The notes beneath the pieces are model-generated. The model searched no databases. It worked only from the letters and a program-made list of their open reading frames with translations, and was not told the DNA's origin. DNA of 64,000 nt, from NCBI GenBank assembly GCA_946803715.1, contig CAMPET010000087.1, positions 211,150 to 275,149 on the forward strand, written 5' to 3'. This DNA comes from Beroe ovata. Taxonomy: Eukaryota > Ctenophora > Nuda > Beroida > Beroidae. Positions 21,675 to 33,561 of the stretch are shown piece after piece; positions within the stretch are counted from its first letter, which is position 1; each line of letters starts with the position of its first letter. Made by a program: the position numbers and the translations under genes.

Positions 21675-24600
21675 TCCATCAGATAGAATATCTTCGTGTT
21701 GTTTGCTATTATAGTTTCAAATCGGCTATGCTGGTATCAATTATCATTTCAAGTTCATTCTTGATCACGGAGCTAGATCACTCATCACATCTCTGTGTTT
21801 TTTCAGTCCTCTCTCTCTTTGTCACCTCCACTGCTCTACTTTCATTTTCACTCTGTCCAATGTGTCCCTTATCAGTATCTTATAGTAAAATTTTCGTGCG
21901 CTGCGTTTCTCAAATCAAACTGACAATATCTAGGATGTCCCCAGTTTCTAGAGAATATGGTATATATAGAAAACACACCACTGTTTAAATACAGTGGTAT
22001 GATAATATTTTCAAGGATTTAACTCGTCCATTTGGGTTTTCACGTGCACATATTTTTATGATTAGCAACCCATAATCGTGGGTATGGTGCTACTCCGCCC
22101 GCCCGCAACAGTGACATGCAATTCTCGCCGAAATGGTCGAGTGATTCTGAGTAACAACCAGTTAACAACACGTGAAATTATGAAAAGCACTGATCCGTTG
22201 AATCAGTCCTTATTTTGAACATTCCCAACTTTGATAGTTTGCTCAAATTAATCATCGCACTGACATTCTCAATCTCATAGTAACATCGTAACCATAATAT
22301 TCTACAATTTATGAGTTCTCCCACTTAACCATTTAAATTTCATTTTCATCACTTTCGCCCACAGAATCAACCATTCCTCACCTCATAACACTCAATCCTC
22401 GCCACTTTCCTCACCACACTCAATCCTTACAATGAGGATTCCGTACCTTGTTTGTTCTGCCGATCTGATCCTGCATCAGTGATTGTTGTAGAAGAGCATA
22501 TCACGGAGGTTTTGGTCGCTGATTCCAGGTCGAAATCCCCACTGCTACTCCTAGCACTACTTGATTTGCATGATGTAGAGGAGGTTTTCTCTCCGTGGTG
22601 GCGTTCTACGGGGTATATGTATCTTTGGGAGGAGTCCCAAATGTTTTTGATCACGTGACAGTGTTTCTGTATTTTCATTGGTTATATCAAAAACCTTTGG
22701 GACCCCTCCGCAAGAATACTATTCTCTATATAAGTGCATGTAGATTGATTTAAAGTTAAACATCGGCTATGATCCCCAAACCACTTGGAGTTTTCGATTT
22801 GATTATATTTTATGATTGTCGATATCCTCGTCAAAATCAATAAAGATATTTCGACGTCCTATATAGGATAATTACGTTGCAATCTGGAATTAAACAGTGT
22901 TTTAAAATTATAAACCAGTTATAGATAGTAGGTACCTCGTGTGACGTGTATCCCCAAATTATTGACAGACGCAGAAGACGATGCGACACCGGTTCCTCTC
23001 AACTTCCATCGTCGATCTACTTAACCATAATACTTAACACTTAACCTCTGGCTCTACTTAGTTCCGCGTCCTTCATTTGGGTCAAGAGATCAGCAAAGCT
23101 GTATTATGGCAAGCCTCACCCGTATATCACTAATCTAGTTTGATCAGAATTACCCGCTTAATTCATCATCCAATAGCCATTGAATGATCATACGAATGAC
23201 GTTAACTCACTGTATCGTTGTATATCAGGTCTGGATGCTGAGGGCAGGTCAAGGAAGAAGGTCCTGTCGCTGAGCTTGTAATAGTCGAGCGACACTTGTG
23301 TCTCGACGAAGCACTCTCCCGTCATCACTATGGCAACGTTATCGATAGTTTCCTCCGCCTCGACCCTAACGATCATCTGGGGATAGCAGTTATTCAATGT
23401 CAATTATATCGATTTATTAGAGTTAAACATGGTTGTTATCAAAATTCCCAACTCGGAACCTCAGCTGGTTTGTATGACTTTATCACTGCATTATCCACGA
23501 ATTTCTTCAGTACGTCTTCCGTTAGCATCGCGAAAGAGGGATGGTTCTTTAAGAACTTCTCCTTCCTTGCCATTTCCTGTAGTTTGGACGCTCGTAGAAC
23601 CTGCAAGACATTATTATAGGTTACTGTCACTATATCATTGTTACATTACTGAGAAAATCACTCGATTCTCAGAAAAAATAACTTTATATTCGACGACATT
23701 CGGTGAATATCCCGTTTCTTTGAGTATTGACCTGCTTTTAAGAAAGCTTTTATATCCAAAACAAGCTTTGTTCTAATTATAAAAGTTGTCTTAGAAGCAG
23801 TTCTCAAAGGTCAATATACCCAAACTCACTTGTTACTTAGTACCAAGTGAGTTGTATTGAGACTAATCATCACGTGATAAAAATGAAATTACTTTCACAA
23901 AAGCGCTCTACTACTCTGTCTACAACTGATCCGTCTAATAGTAATAATAATGTGCCATTTCTGCCTCCTGGCGCAGGAGGATCCGTTGTTTAAGCAACCG
24001 TGTTGCTATTATGCTGTCTTAATGCAGACGGGTGGGTTGTACGCAGGTACATATTATGTCGAGTAACCGTCAGCATAGGACTGTAATGAGTACGTTCCAA
24101 AAGTCCACTTTCCCCATTAACTGCCCCTAGTTAACATCATTAACGTGACAGATTGATGTTTGATGGCGGTTAACTTCATGAATGACATTGATTCGATAGT
24201 ATGACTATGTAGTGCACTACTACAGAGTACAGGTCTTAACCATTTCAAGTCTAGTGCATGGCATCCTGATCTCCCTAGCATGACATTTAGGACTTTAGGG
24301 TTTAGGGTCGTGGCAGGTATCCCGTATCCGATAAGGCAAAGTACGAACCTGTATTCTATGGAGTGATGGCCACATTTTTTTCTTTGTGTGGTAGCGGAGT
24401 TTAAACGCGTCATATTCGCTGGACATATGCGATGACATCTGATAGTTTAGGACTGACCCAGCATCTATACCCGGATCTTTGATGGTGTTTACCAGGTTGA
24501 ACATACTGTCACGTGACAGAGATTCCCAGAACGTGCACGTGCCAGAAACGTGTCGCTTAGCAACCGTTGTCACGTGAGGATTGTTGCTAGCAACGGAGTC

Positions 24601-27600
24601 AATTCAGCTTCCGATTCAGCTTTTCGTATATCCGGTGATGATAAACTATGAATATGATATCTGCATTGGAACTATGATTTAAACTGTGACAAAAACTCGA
24701 GTAAGATGCGTGTACAATACTGACCACGTCTTCTGCCCTCCTTGGACGATATGAGTAATAAAAAAGTGTCAAGCACATAATTGCCCTTATTGTTAATTAT
24801 GCTTCGCTGAGTCCTTGATTCATCTATAGATGTGCGTGGGTGTGTGTGTGTGTGTGTGTGCGTGCGTGCGTGTGCGTNTCACTGTGTCAGTGTGGCGTGT
24901 CATCTATGCTCATCATATCAATCAATCTGTCACTAAACTCTGTTCCTGAAGTGTGCTGATATGATTCAGTTTGTTATCTCTGTACCATACCGTGACAGAC
25001 ATATCTGATACCGTTATAGATCCCAGCTCATACTCTGTTAGAGTAGTAGCTAGCATCATAACATGGTATCCCGCAATTATGATAGTGCACATGAACCAGA
25101 TGTATGTATTTCTCAGAAATGCCTCTCGGAAGGTGCAAATGTGGCGTGCATCCATAAATAGCGTGTTGATCTTGAGCTGGTTGTGGTAATGAATTTAATG
25201 AATTTAACCCGACTCATTGGGTATGTTGATTGAACTCCCGGATCAACCGATAATCGATATCATCACATTATGTAGTACGATCAGCATCACGGTGATCTTT
25301 CTACTAAAACCATATCATTATAGCTCTTCACGATAAGCTCTGTTCTTCAATATATTATGAAGTACGAACAATAAAATAAGATTATAGTTGGTACACTGAA
25401 TATATGAATAGACCATGAAGCAATCTATGGTGTAGACCTGTGTTGCCTTTGAACCCTTACAACTGTTCGCCTTCATAGCTTGTTCACATTTAATACTACT
25501 GATTGCGATGATTCATTATACTGTTTGGGGATCAGATTCCCACGAATATTCTGTGCACAGAATTGCGACATGGGCTTGTGTCACTGTCAGTGAGTTTTTG
25601 AAAAGCTCTGATCTGTGCAGATCGCGCGCTTACCTCGCAGAATTGTCGCTTGTCGATGCGCAGCACTTCCGTCGGTTCTCTTGTTACCACACTCGCTGTT
25701 CTGACCCCCTGCTCGAGAAATCAGTGGCTGGTTATCAGTAATGAATTGGCCCAGGGCAGGGCTTATAATTAATGGGACTGGTTTATTTTTGCTCCTTCTC
25801 AGACTCCTTTTGTGGACGATTAACGATCTTGCGGATCACGAAAGACGTTATGAATAAGCCCAGGTGAATTTAGGAATCATATTCTTGAATATGATTTCAG
25901 AAATTACTCAACCATAAACAGTTAAAATGTACCTTGCCAGGTAAGACAAATATATCAGTTCAACTTAACGAATTGCAATTGGAGACGATAATAATTTGTA
26001 GCACAGTACCTACAGTATATGATGTGTAGCACGACCTTATGATGATGTGATTTGGGCCTGGATGTGTGTGTGTGCAGTGTGCAGTGTGTGTGTGTGTATG
26101 TGTGTGTATGTGTGTGTGTGTGTGTTTGTGTTTGACGTATGTGTGTGACGTGTGTGTCTGTGTGCAGTGTCTGTGCAGTGTGTCTGTGTGTCTGCGTGTG
26201 TCTGTGTGTGTGTCTGTGTTCAGTGTCTGTGCAGTGTGTCTGCGTGTGTTTATGTGTTAGGAAATCAAGCAGAGTAGTTATGTGCGTACTCACAAAGTGT
26301 GGACAAAATGAATAATATTTCTTTCAGTCAATACACTCTTAATATACCTACTTCTCTACTAAATTAGTTACCATGCCAACACCATGTAAAATGTGACAGT
26401 CACCTTGATCAATCAAAGTCAAACGGGTAGAATAAAATTCTGGGTTATTCTAGAAAGAATTCTATTCTTGGTTTTCTGTTCACACATGCAACAGGTTATT
26501 TAGGATAATGAGCGATTAGCAACCTACATCATATTCATAATCAAACCATGAGCTAGTTATAGTATAGGAAGTTGTACGTGTTTTCAGGGAAAATGCCTGC
26601 CACCTGTGTAATCATCGTTTACGCTCTTTAAGATTTTCTTACATCATAATACCGCTCAGATTGACGGAAGTTTCAAGTCATACTGTTCTGATATCATTAC
26701 CAGCAACAACTGTTATTACCTATAAACGCATCCTGCTACTGCATAATTATATAGGTTGTGCTTGATCAATTTCATACCATGTTTATATGTGAAAAAACAC
26801 ATATAAACATTTCTTTAAGCTCCATTCCTCCTGAGGTTGCACAATATTCCCAGATTTGAGATGAACCTACAATATGTCTATCTGCACGAAGATTTAGTTA
26901 GTTATTCTCCACTCTCGAATTGTAACCACGGACGAAGTAGGTACTTACTCTTTATTTGCAGCAACTTGCATGATCTGATTACTTAGACGTGTGAATTTTC
27001 GGCCATGTGTCTTTGTCATGTTTAACGATTTAAGTGAACTTATGTCTCACCACTTTTAACCGGAGAGTCTTGCATTTTTCATGGAGACGGATATTGTAGC
27101 ATGATATGTAATCAAATTCTGGCTCAGAAATCTGAATTTCTGACTCCGAATTTGTTATGAGAAGTAACTATGTCAAGCTCCAATTCAAGTGTCTCCTGCA
27201 GTTAACCATGCATTTATTGACGCTCGATCCAAGCAAGCCTAATCGAACTTTATTATCTTTATCGCTATATTCTTTCAATGACATCTTTCTCTATCAGTAT
27301 CTTGTAGATGTTTCAATTATTGATGTGCGGCTCATAGCGCTCGATTCTAATGTTCTACGGTTTAATTATAGAGTTGTCGTCAATCAATAAACTATCGTGG
27401 TGTCATTCTTATAATTCATTATGTGCGGTCACGTTTTCGCTTCGTTACATCCTCTATATTGTTATTCGCGATGCTAGAAACCACACAAACACACACACAC
27501 ACACACACACACGCGATGTAAACTAAATGTTACACTTTCTTAATGGTGATAATGCTCCATGTACTTAGTAGTGAGTACTCTATACCTTTCTCTCTCTCTC

Positions 27601-29280
27601 CCACACTGTTTCCCTCTGCAAGTACCCAACGCANACACACACACACACACACACACATCATGATTACCCTATCGACGAGGGCAATTTCCCCGAATCCTTG
27701 TCCGCTTTTGAGAATATTGAGATACTTTACATGTGTTCCCGCCGCCATTGCTTCCGCCATACTGGTCAAGCCTGATGTGGTGTGACTTGCTTCAGAAACC
27801 ATTGTTGGTAGGTAATTAGGTAATAAGGTAATTAGGTAAATGTGCAGAACAATAGCGTAACAACGACTCTATCTTGGATGGATTCTACCTTAGATTAAAT
27901 TTTCCTTGTCTTGGATGAATTTCACCATAGATCAAATTTACCTTGATTAATTTTACGCTTAAATCATAATACAGAATTACAGAGCAATGATGGTGCAAAC
28001 CTGTTGTTATATTGCCATGTTGACTCTTCCGTGTATTGGTGTCAATATCTGTGGTGTCATCATTGTCATGCATGATGACGTGTACTGTTCCACTCACTAT
28101 TAGGTAGTAGGATTCCCCAACGTGACCTGGGGAGAGGGAAGTGGTGAGGGAGTGGTGATGTCTGGTGAGTTGAGGTGTGAGGGGAGGTTAGGAGTGGTGA
28201 GCTGGGGAGAGGTGAGGTGAGGAGTGATGAGGGGAGCTTTGGGAGTGTTGAGTTCAGGGGGTGATGAGTGGTGAGAGGAGTGGTGAGGTGAGGATGGAAA
28301 GTTGATGGAAGGGTGAGGAGTATGATGGTGTTACTTTGCGAGACGCGAGAGAATGTATCGATCATGAACTGAACAGTACCTTGCTTTACAATGAACCTCC
28401 CCTTCTCCCAACATTCATACTCCACAATAGCTGGCAGCTGTTTCCGTATGGCGTTATTGATCTTTTCGCAGAACTGTAATCTGGACGTGGTTGCCATGGG
28501 AACACAAGCTATAGATCATGTTCGATTTCAATGAATTAAGTGCGTATAATATATGGTGTTAATGCAGATTGGTGCAGCATAATATGACAATGTTCTTTCA
28601 TTACATTGGTCCCGAATGGTGCGTTATATTAGTGCATTATCAACTATTGTCTACCTATATAATCCCCGTTTTATATTCAATCGCTTTGTCCATCATACCA
28701 TACCGTGATATATACGATCCTATCATGGCCACCATGGTTTGGTTGCGGAGTGCTGGTTCCACTGTGAGCGCAAACTTTGTCAATATCCGGGATCTTTTGT
28801 CCAGGGGACGGGCTGACTGGGGTGGTATCTGACCACCACCCTCTGCTGTACCACTGCCACCACCCCGACCACCACCTGATATATATGGTGGGTTGATTCA
28901 TGGATTCATCAAGTGTATATCACTATTATAGTAGTTCGGCTTTTTCTAGTATGTGAGCAATGAGCATCCGCAATTCGGACGTTTTTGTCTGCGATTCCTA
29001 GGGACCAATAAGTTACGCCAGTCGCCAGTACCAATTATAACATTTCGCGAATATCAATAAGGGATAGATAGTCGACACCCGAGGGAACAGATCCACGCAT
29101 ACCTGACACCCGTCCTTTCTGCAGATTCCTGTAATACTCATCGCGCATGATCTCCCACTTAACCAGGTACATGAACCGTCTCATGAACGATTTGAACCGG
29201 TGCCCGCCTCCCGCCACGCCCGTCAGGGAGGTTCGGGCTGAGTCGAGACTCCATACCGAATCTGCGGGAGAGAGAAATTA

Positions 29281-29316
<36 letters not shown>

Positions 29317-29375
29317 NNNNNNNNNNNNNNNNNNNNNNNNNNNNNNNNNNNNNNNNNNNNNNNNNNNNNNNNNNN

Positions 29376-29415
<40 letters not shown>

Positions 29416-29831
29416 TGGGGTATCTGAGTTTTTGCGTACTGATCGACGATTGTAAACCATCTGTTGGTCTTTGGGATGATAATTCATAAATCGCACTGAG
29501 ACTTATACGCAGCGCGTATGTTTGAGTTAAATATGAGAGAAATATAGGGTGTGTCCACTGTCCATCCACCGCGATTAATATGACTCCGTTAAACACCTTC
29601 GACGAATGGCAAAATTATTTTCAATTTTCTTGGAGTGAACTTAAAGTAAATTAGAATTTTCAACGATTGGAATGATATATATAGGTACCTACAGCGAACA
29701 ATCGAATTATCCATTTTCAGTTTTATAGATTTCATACCATCGCTTTTGCTCAGTGGTTCAGTCTGAAAGCTGTTTTCCGAGCTGAGCGCTTGGGCAGCTT
29801 TGAAATAATTGCCAAATGTGTCCAGCCCCAT
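20377..29831 (-). CDS. CNBD2: Cyclic-nucleotide-binding domain protein (CNBD2-like)
   Basis: A many-exon minus-strand gene. Exons I can read: 29831-29689 (start MGLDTFGNYFKAAQ), a possible 38-bp exon near 29488, 29261-29103, 28875-28704, 28480-28380, 28126-28001, 27771-27668, then about 25712-25636, 24573-24340, 23610-23461, 23390-23212, 22645-22445, 20902-20741 and 20510-20377. The first cyclic-nucleotide-binding fold runs through GHVGESYYLIVSGTVHVIM, SGQGFGEIALVDR (the phosphate-binding cassette, with Glu) and RTASVVTREPTEVLRIDKR. A second, weaker fold starts at FLKNHPSFAMLTEDVLKKF. A Ser-rich linker is encoded near 22500. The segment RFKSFMRRFMYLVKW fits the CNBD2 N-terminal helices. CNBD2 is a cAMP-binding sperm protein needed for flagellar function in mammals. 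Junctions downstream of 27 kb were not all checked. Confidence 0.75.
21605..21670. repeat. (TG)n microsatellite, about 33 units
   Basis: An uninterrupted (TG)n in a CNBD2-like intron. The open frames on either strand that read it as Cys-Val or His-Thr are artefacts. Confidence 0.97.
22617..22720. repeat. Imperfect inverted repeat with 34-bp arms
   Basis: The arm at 22617-22650 (GTATCTTTGGGAGGAG, then TCCCAAATGTTTTTGAT) reappears inverted at 22687-22720 (as GTATTCTTGCGGAGGGG, then TCCCAAAGGTTTTTGAT), separated by about 36 bp. It overlaps the 3' splice site of a CNBD2-like exon on the minus strand. It could fold as a hairpin. No transposon was recognised. Confidence 0.7.
26062..26257. repeat. 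Degenerate TG-rich microsatellite
   Basis: (TG)n broken by CAGTGT, CTGTG and GACG steps, in a CNBD2-like intron. Confidence 0.9.
28131..28330. repeat. Purine-rich GGTGA-type minisatellite
   Basis: The plus strand is almost all G/A with GTGAG, GGGGAG and TGGTGAGG blocks. It lies in a CNBD2-like intron, where the transcribed RNA would be pyrimidine-rich. Frequent GGGG runs could support a G-quadruplex on the plus strand. Confidence 0.7.
29281..29416. repeat. (TG)n microsatellite with a 59-base gap
   Basis: (TG)n lies on both sides of N at 29317-29375, inside a CNBD2-like intron. The gap is likely an unresolved microsatellite. Confidence 0.95.
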
Positions 29832-29930
29832 CTTTCATTGACTTCTTTTTAAATCTATCAAGATACTGCAATCTAAAATAACATCGAATACTAAAAGGCC
29901 ACGTACTCGATGTAACCGGTATCTTGATCA

Positions 29931-29975
29931 CTGGCCATGGCAACAACTGGCCATGGCAACACTGGCCATGGCAAC
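29931..29975 (+). promoter_or_regulatory. Three tandem RFX X-box-like sites upstream of the CNBD2-like gene
   Basis: CTGGCCATGGCAAC occurs at 29931, 29947 and 29962, with 15-16 bp spacing. Each has a perfect right half GGCAAC and the central CCATGG of the palindromic X-box GTTGCCATGGCAAC. The array sits about 100-145 bp upstream of the predicted start codon at 29831 on the minus strand. RFX control is inferred. Confidence 0.7.
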
Positions 29976-29977
29976 AA

Positions 29978-32151
29978 TTACCCAAATGAACAACTCTCAA
30001 TAGAAATGGAATTTCAAAATGGCTTTCTGAATGCATGGTATAAAAGTAGGTCTAAAAGCATAAAGTAGATGTCTAAAAAGCATTAGGTAGGTATGAAAGC
30101 ATAAAATCTAGGAATGACCTCGCCTAGCTCTTGTTATAGTCTTTTTAAGTAGCGTTGTATTTGTAGCGGCAACTCAAAGGATGACTAAGAGAATCTTAAC
30201 GAAGCGATTGCACGTGTAGGGAAAAACTTCCATTTTCCGTGTTTAACCCTATGACGAACTCGAGGAGGTATATATTATCATGGATGGAGAGGGATGAAGC
30301 ACGCACACCGCATACGCTGAGCATTTTGAGTTTGATATACTTAAACAGTGTGTAATTACCCAACACGGAGGTATGTAGTATGTGATCGAGTATATTTCCA
30401 TCCATTGGTCGTTAGTGAAAACTATACTGTGCGAGCGGTACTGGAAAATACGTGGTGTGTGTTTGTGTGTGTCTGTGTCTGTGTTTGTGCGTGCGTGTGT
30501 CTGTTTGTCCGTCTGCGTATGTGTGAGTACTGATTATGTGTCTGTTCGCTTGTTTGTCTGTGTTTGTCTGTGTCTGTCCGTGCGTGGGTGCGTGTTTGTG
30601 TGGTGTTCGCTTCATAGCCGCTATATGCCAGATCCCACGCTTTTCTATGGCATAGATCTGTGCTCGTTCTCTCAGAGAATAGAACTCTGCGCTGGTTCTA
30701 TTCTGTGCCTACTTCTTCTTCGATACAACCAGCACAATGACTTCAGTCCATATCTCTCCTCTCATTATTTACACACTGCTAAATAGTCTTGCTACCTTGG
30801 AAACTGTTCTCAACAAAAGTATAATTTACTCAGGAAGAAGCTGTAAACGTGCGCTGTATACATCACATTTTCATATTTTTCCTTTCATGAAAACTTCCCA
30901 TCAACAGTTTATGATGATATAAAAATCTCATGAAATAACGGAATATATGTTGCCAAAATCAGGAATTGGGATGTGACTCTATTTTGGATGTTGTGATGAT
31001 ATTACCGGTCCTCTAGATTCCTCCAATTATGATCCTGATTCCCGATCCCCCTCCCTCACACATTTCGTGATGGGGATCAGTCACGCGATAACAACATCAT
31101 GAACGGTTTTCGACCGATCATAGAGATAGATATCCATCGCATAGATATTCATCGCATAACTGCATGGTAATCATCGTCATATAAAACATTATTATAAATA
31201 TCCACTTTATCCATGAGACTGGCATATCATGATTATTACTCATGAACCGAGATCTTGAACACCTCAATCCTGGGTAGAAAGATGTTCACCACTTAATATC
31301 TATTTAAAACCTATATAAGTGAACTCTACACGTTCATATTACTCAACATGCTTCATGAATGTGTCATGATTGACATTTGATTGGTGCTATGGCGCAGGAA
31401 TCGCGAATTTTGATCATTTTTTGCGATCATATATATATTTGCGATCATATATATTTTGCGATCATATATCGCGAATTGCGATCATATATTATTTTAAGTT
31501 GTAAATCAATATTGAATCCAGCGGTATCAAAGTCTTTGATTCTTACAACTACGAGAAAAGTCGGTTACTCTACCGGGAAACTTGAATATTTCTTTGCCTA
31601 TGCAAACGTTGAATTTTGTTGCAAATAAGCTCTATGATACCGTATTGCAATACTACTTTTTAAATTGCACGGAGTACTATTCCTCACACGGCGTATAGAT
31701 ATTTACAAACAACTCTCGTCACTCACAGTTCAATACACATCCCACCATCAGATGACGGTTCAACCGTTCATTTCGTATTATAACCTGTTCACGTCGTATT
31801 AACAGCTGTGTTCACTCCCACATACAGTTCTGCTCATATAACGCACATTTCTATCGATCAAGTCCGTGTTGAAAAATAATTTTAACGTTTAGGAACACCT
31901 TAGCGAACAGAAACTGTTAGCGAACAGAAAGTGTTAGTGAACAGAACTGTGAGCGAACAGAGATTTTAGAGCAGGTTTTCATATTTCACCATACTCCGGA
32001 ATTTCGTTCACAGTCTGTATATTTCGTACTTGGAGCAGTGAAATTGATTGGTAAATTTACCTAATATTTCACATATTTACTCTAATATTCACATTTATTT
32101 TTACCCTAATTATACTTACCGCCCCCGCTTTACCAGTGACAACTATACTGC
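29978..32151. other. Intergenic region
   Basis: It has a degenerate TG-rich tract at about 30455-30600, a GCGATCATATAT short repeat at 31418-31490, and a four-fold repeat of about 18 bp around GCGAACAGAAAC at 31910-31965. No coding exon is supported. The promoter of the gene at 32152, and perhaps a 5' UTR exon (TTTACCAG acceptor at 32135), are at the right end. Confidence 0.5.
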
Positions 32152-33561
32152 ATGCTGTACATTACCCCCCACTCCTGCATCCTCTACACTCTGACTCTAC
32201 TCTCTCACGCCCATCCCAAATCAAAGTGTGACCCGGGGCAGGTCGAGGACCGTGGATACCTGGGTCTCGGCGTGTTTTTGGGGTGTGACGATTGCCCCAC
32301 TGGCACGTATCAGACGGGAAACACGTGTGAAAAGTGCGGCATCGGCACGTACAACAACGTGGAGAAGCAGACGTCGTGTAGTCCCTGCCCTGCGGGTAAA
32401 TACGCTGATAGTCCGGGCAGTTCCCGGTGTGAGGGCTGTAAACCCGGGTATTTCAGTCATCCCGGGTCACATGCCTGTGAGAAGTGCTCGCCGGGCACTT
32501 TCTCAAATTCCCCCGCCTCCGAGAGCTGCTCCGTGTGCCCGGGCGGGAGTTATGCCAGTGCCACGGGTGCAACCAAGTGTACCAAGTGCCCGAACGGGAA
32601 AACCTCTACTGCGGGCTCAATATCAGCCGGCAACTGCACAGGAGCCTGCTCGGCGGGATTCATACACACTGTCGTCAATGGTGCTGTGAAGTGTGAAGAG
32701 TGCGGGTCAGGGATGTTCAGTTTGGAGGGTGCTCTACACTGTATCCCATGTCCTAACGGGACGGCTAGTGTCCAGGGATCGGGCAGCTGTGTACCCTGCT
32801 CCCCGGGCATGTTTGCCCGGTGGGCAGCCACACCCACCTGCACACAATGCCCACCCGGTACAGTCACAAGACCCGAGAGGGGGAGCACTCACTGCACGCC
32901 CTGTCAACCGAACACCTACAGCAACTCCAATCACACGGCTTGTCTGAAGTGCCCGAGGGGAAAGTTTAGTGGACCAGGGTCCAGGTATTGTGAGACGTGT
33001 CCACCAGGGTTCTACCTGTCCACACACAGGTGTGTGGAGTGTCCGGGGGACACCTCCTCAAACCCCGGTGCAGTGGGGGTGCACGAGTGTTTCAATCCGG
33101 GTTATACCCATCCCACCTCCGGAACTGAATACATGAGCACATCCCCGCCACGGCTCACGCCACGGCACATCATCGGCATCTCCTTCTCTTCCCTCGGTAT
33201 CGCCACCATCCTCTGCTTCGTACTGTTCATCTTCTACTGGTCGTACAAGCGGCGGAGTGTAGACCGCCATCTCTCCTCCCGGCCGAATCGTTACAAAACG
33301 AAACCCCCGCGCGGGTTGAAGTTTGGGCGATCATCTCGGCGTATATCGGGACCTGAACTCGACTATAGCTCGTGTAATGAGCTGCGGACTGCAGATAACA
33401 GTACGAGTTGTGATAATAAGGACCAGGACTATACACGGACTTCCTCCAAAATAGATCCAGAACTTGCGAGCACGCCAGCGCAGACGAAAACTACTGGGTC
33501 GGTGGAGGCGGGAAGCTGTGCGTATGCAGAGGAAGTGTTGAATAATCCTGGAGCGGTTTAG
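32152..33561 (+). CDS. Cysteine-rich single-pass membrane protein with GCC2/GCC3 (ephrin-receptor-like) repeats
   Basis: An intronless coding frame of 469 residues from ATG 32152. A hydrophobic start (residues 1-20) may be a signal peptide. Residues about 25-320 are tandem cysteine-rich repeats of the form CxxCPxGxYxxxxGxxxCxxC (for example CPAGKYADSPGSSRCEGC), the GCC2/GCC3 fold found in ephrin-receptor-like, SCUBE and TNFR-like ectodomains. Residues about 338-362 (HIIGISFSSLGIATILCFVL) are a membrane segment. The cytoplasmic tail of about 105 residues begins with basic residues and is Ser/Thr-rich, with no kinase or death domain. A type I surface receptor or adhesion role is inferred and the ligand is unknown. 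GC content is higher than in the surrounding intergenic DNA. Confidence 0.78.
   Translation: MLYITPHSCILYTLTLLSHAHPKSKCDPGQVEDRGYLGLGVFLGCDDCPTGTYQTGNTCEKCGIGTYNNVEKQTSCSPCPAGKYADSPGSSRCEGCKPGYFSHPGSHACEKCSPGTFSNSPASESCSVCPGGSYASATGATKCTKCPNGKTSTAGSISAGNCTGACSAGFIHTVVNGAVKCEECGSGMFSLEGALHCIPCPNGTASVQGSGSCVPCSPGMFARWAATPTCTQCPPGTVTRPERGSTHCTPCQPNTYSNSNHTACLKCPRGKFSGPGSRYCETCPPGFYLSTHRCVECPGDTSSNPGAVGVHECFNPGYTHPTSGTEYMSTSPPRLTPRHIIGISFSSLGIATILCFVLFIFYWSYKRRSVDRHLSSRPNRYKTKPPRGLKFGRSSRRISGPELDYSSCNELRTADNSTSCDNKDQDYTRTSSKIDPELASTPAQTKTTGSVEAGSCAYAEEVLNNPGAV

Noticed and set aside
22617-22720. Inverted repeat as a complete MITE
   Set aside because: No clear target-site duplication and no second copy in the window.
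31418-31490. GCGATCATATAT repeat considered as a CRISPR-like or satellite array
   Set aside because: Only four short irregular copies with no spacers; a simple local repeat in a eukaryote.
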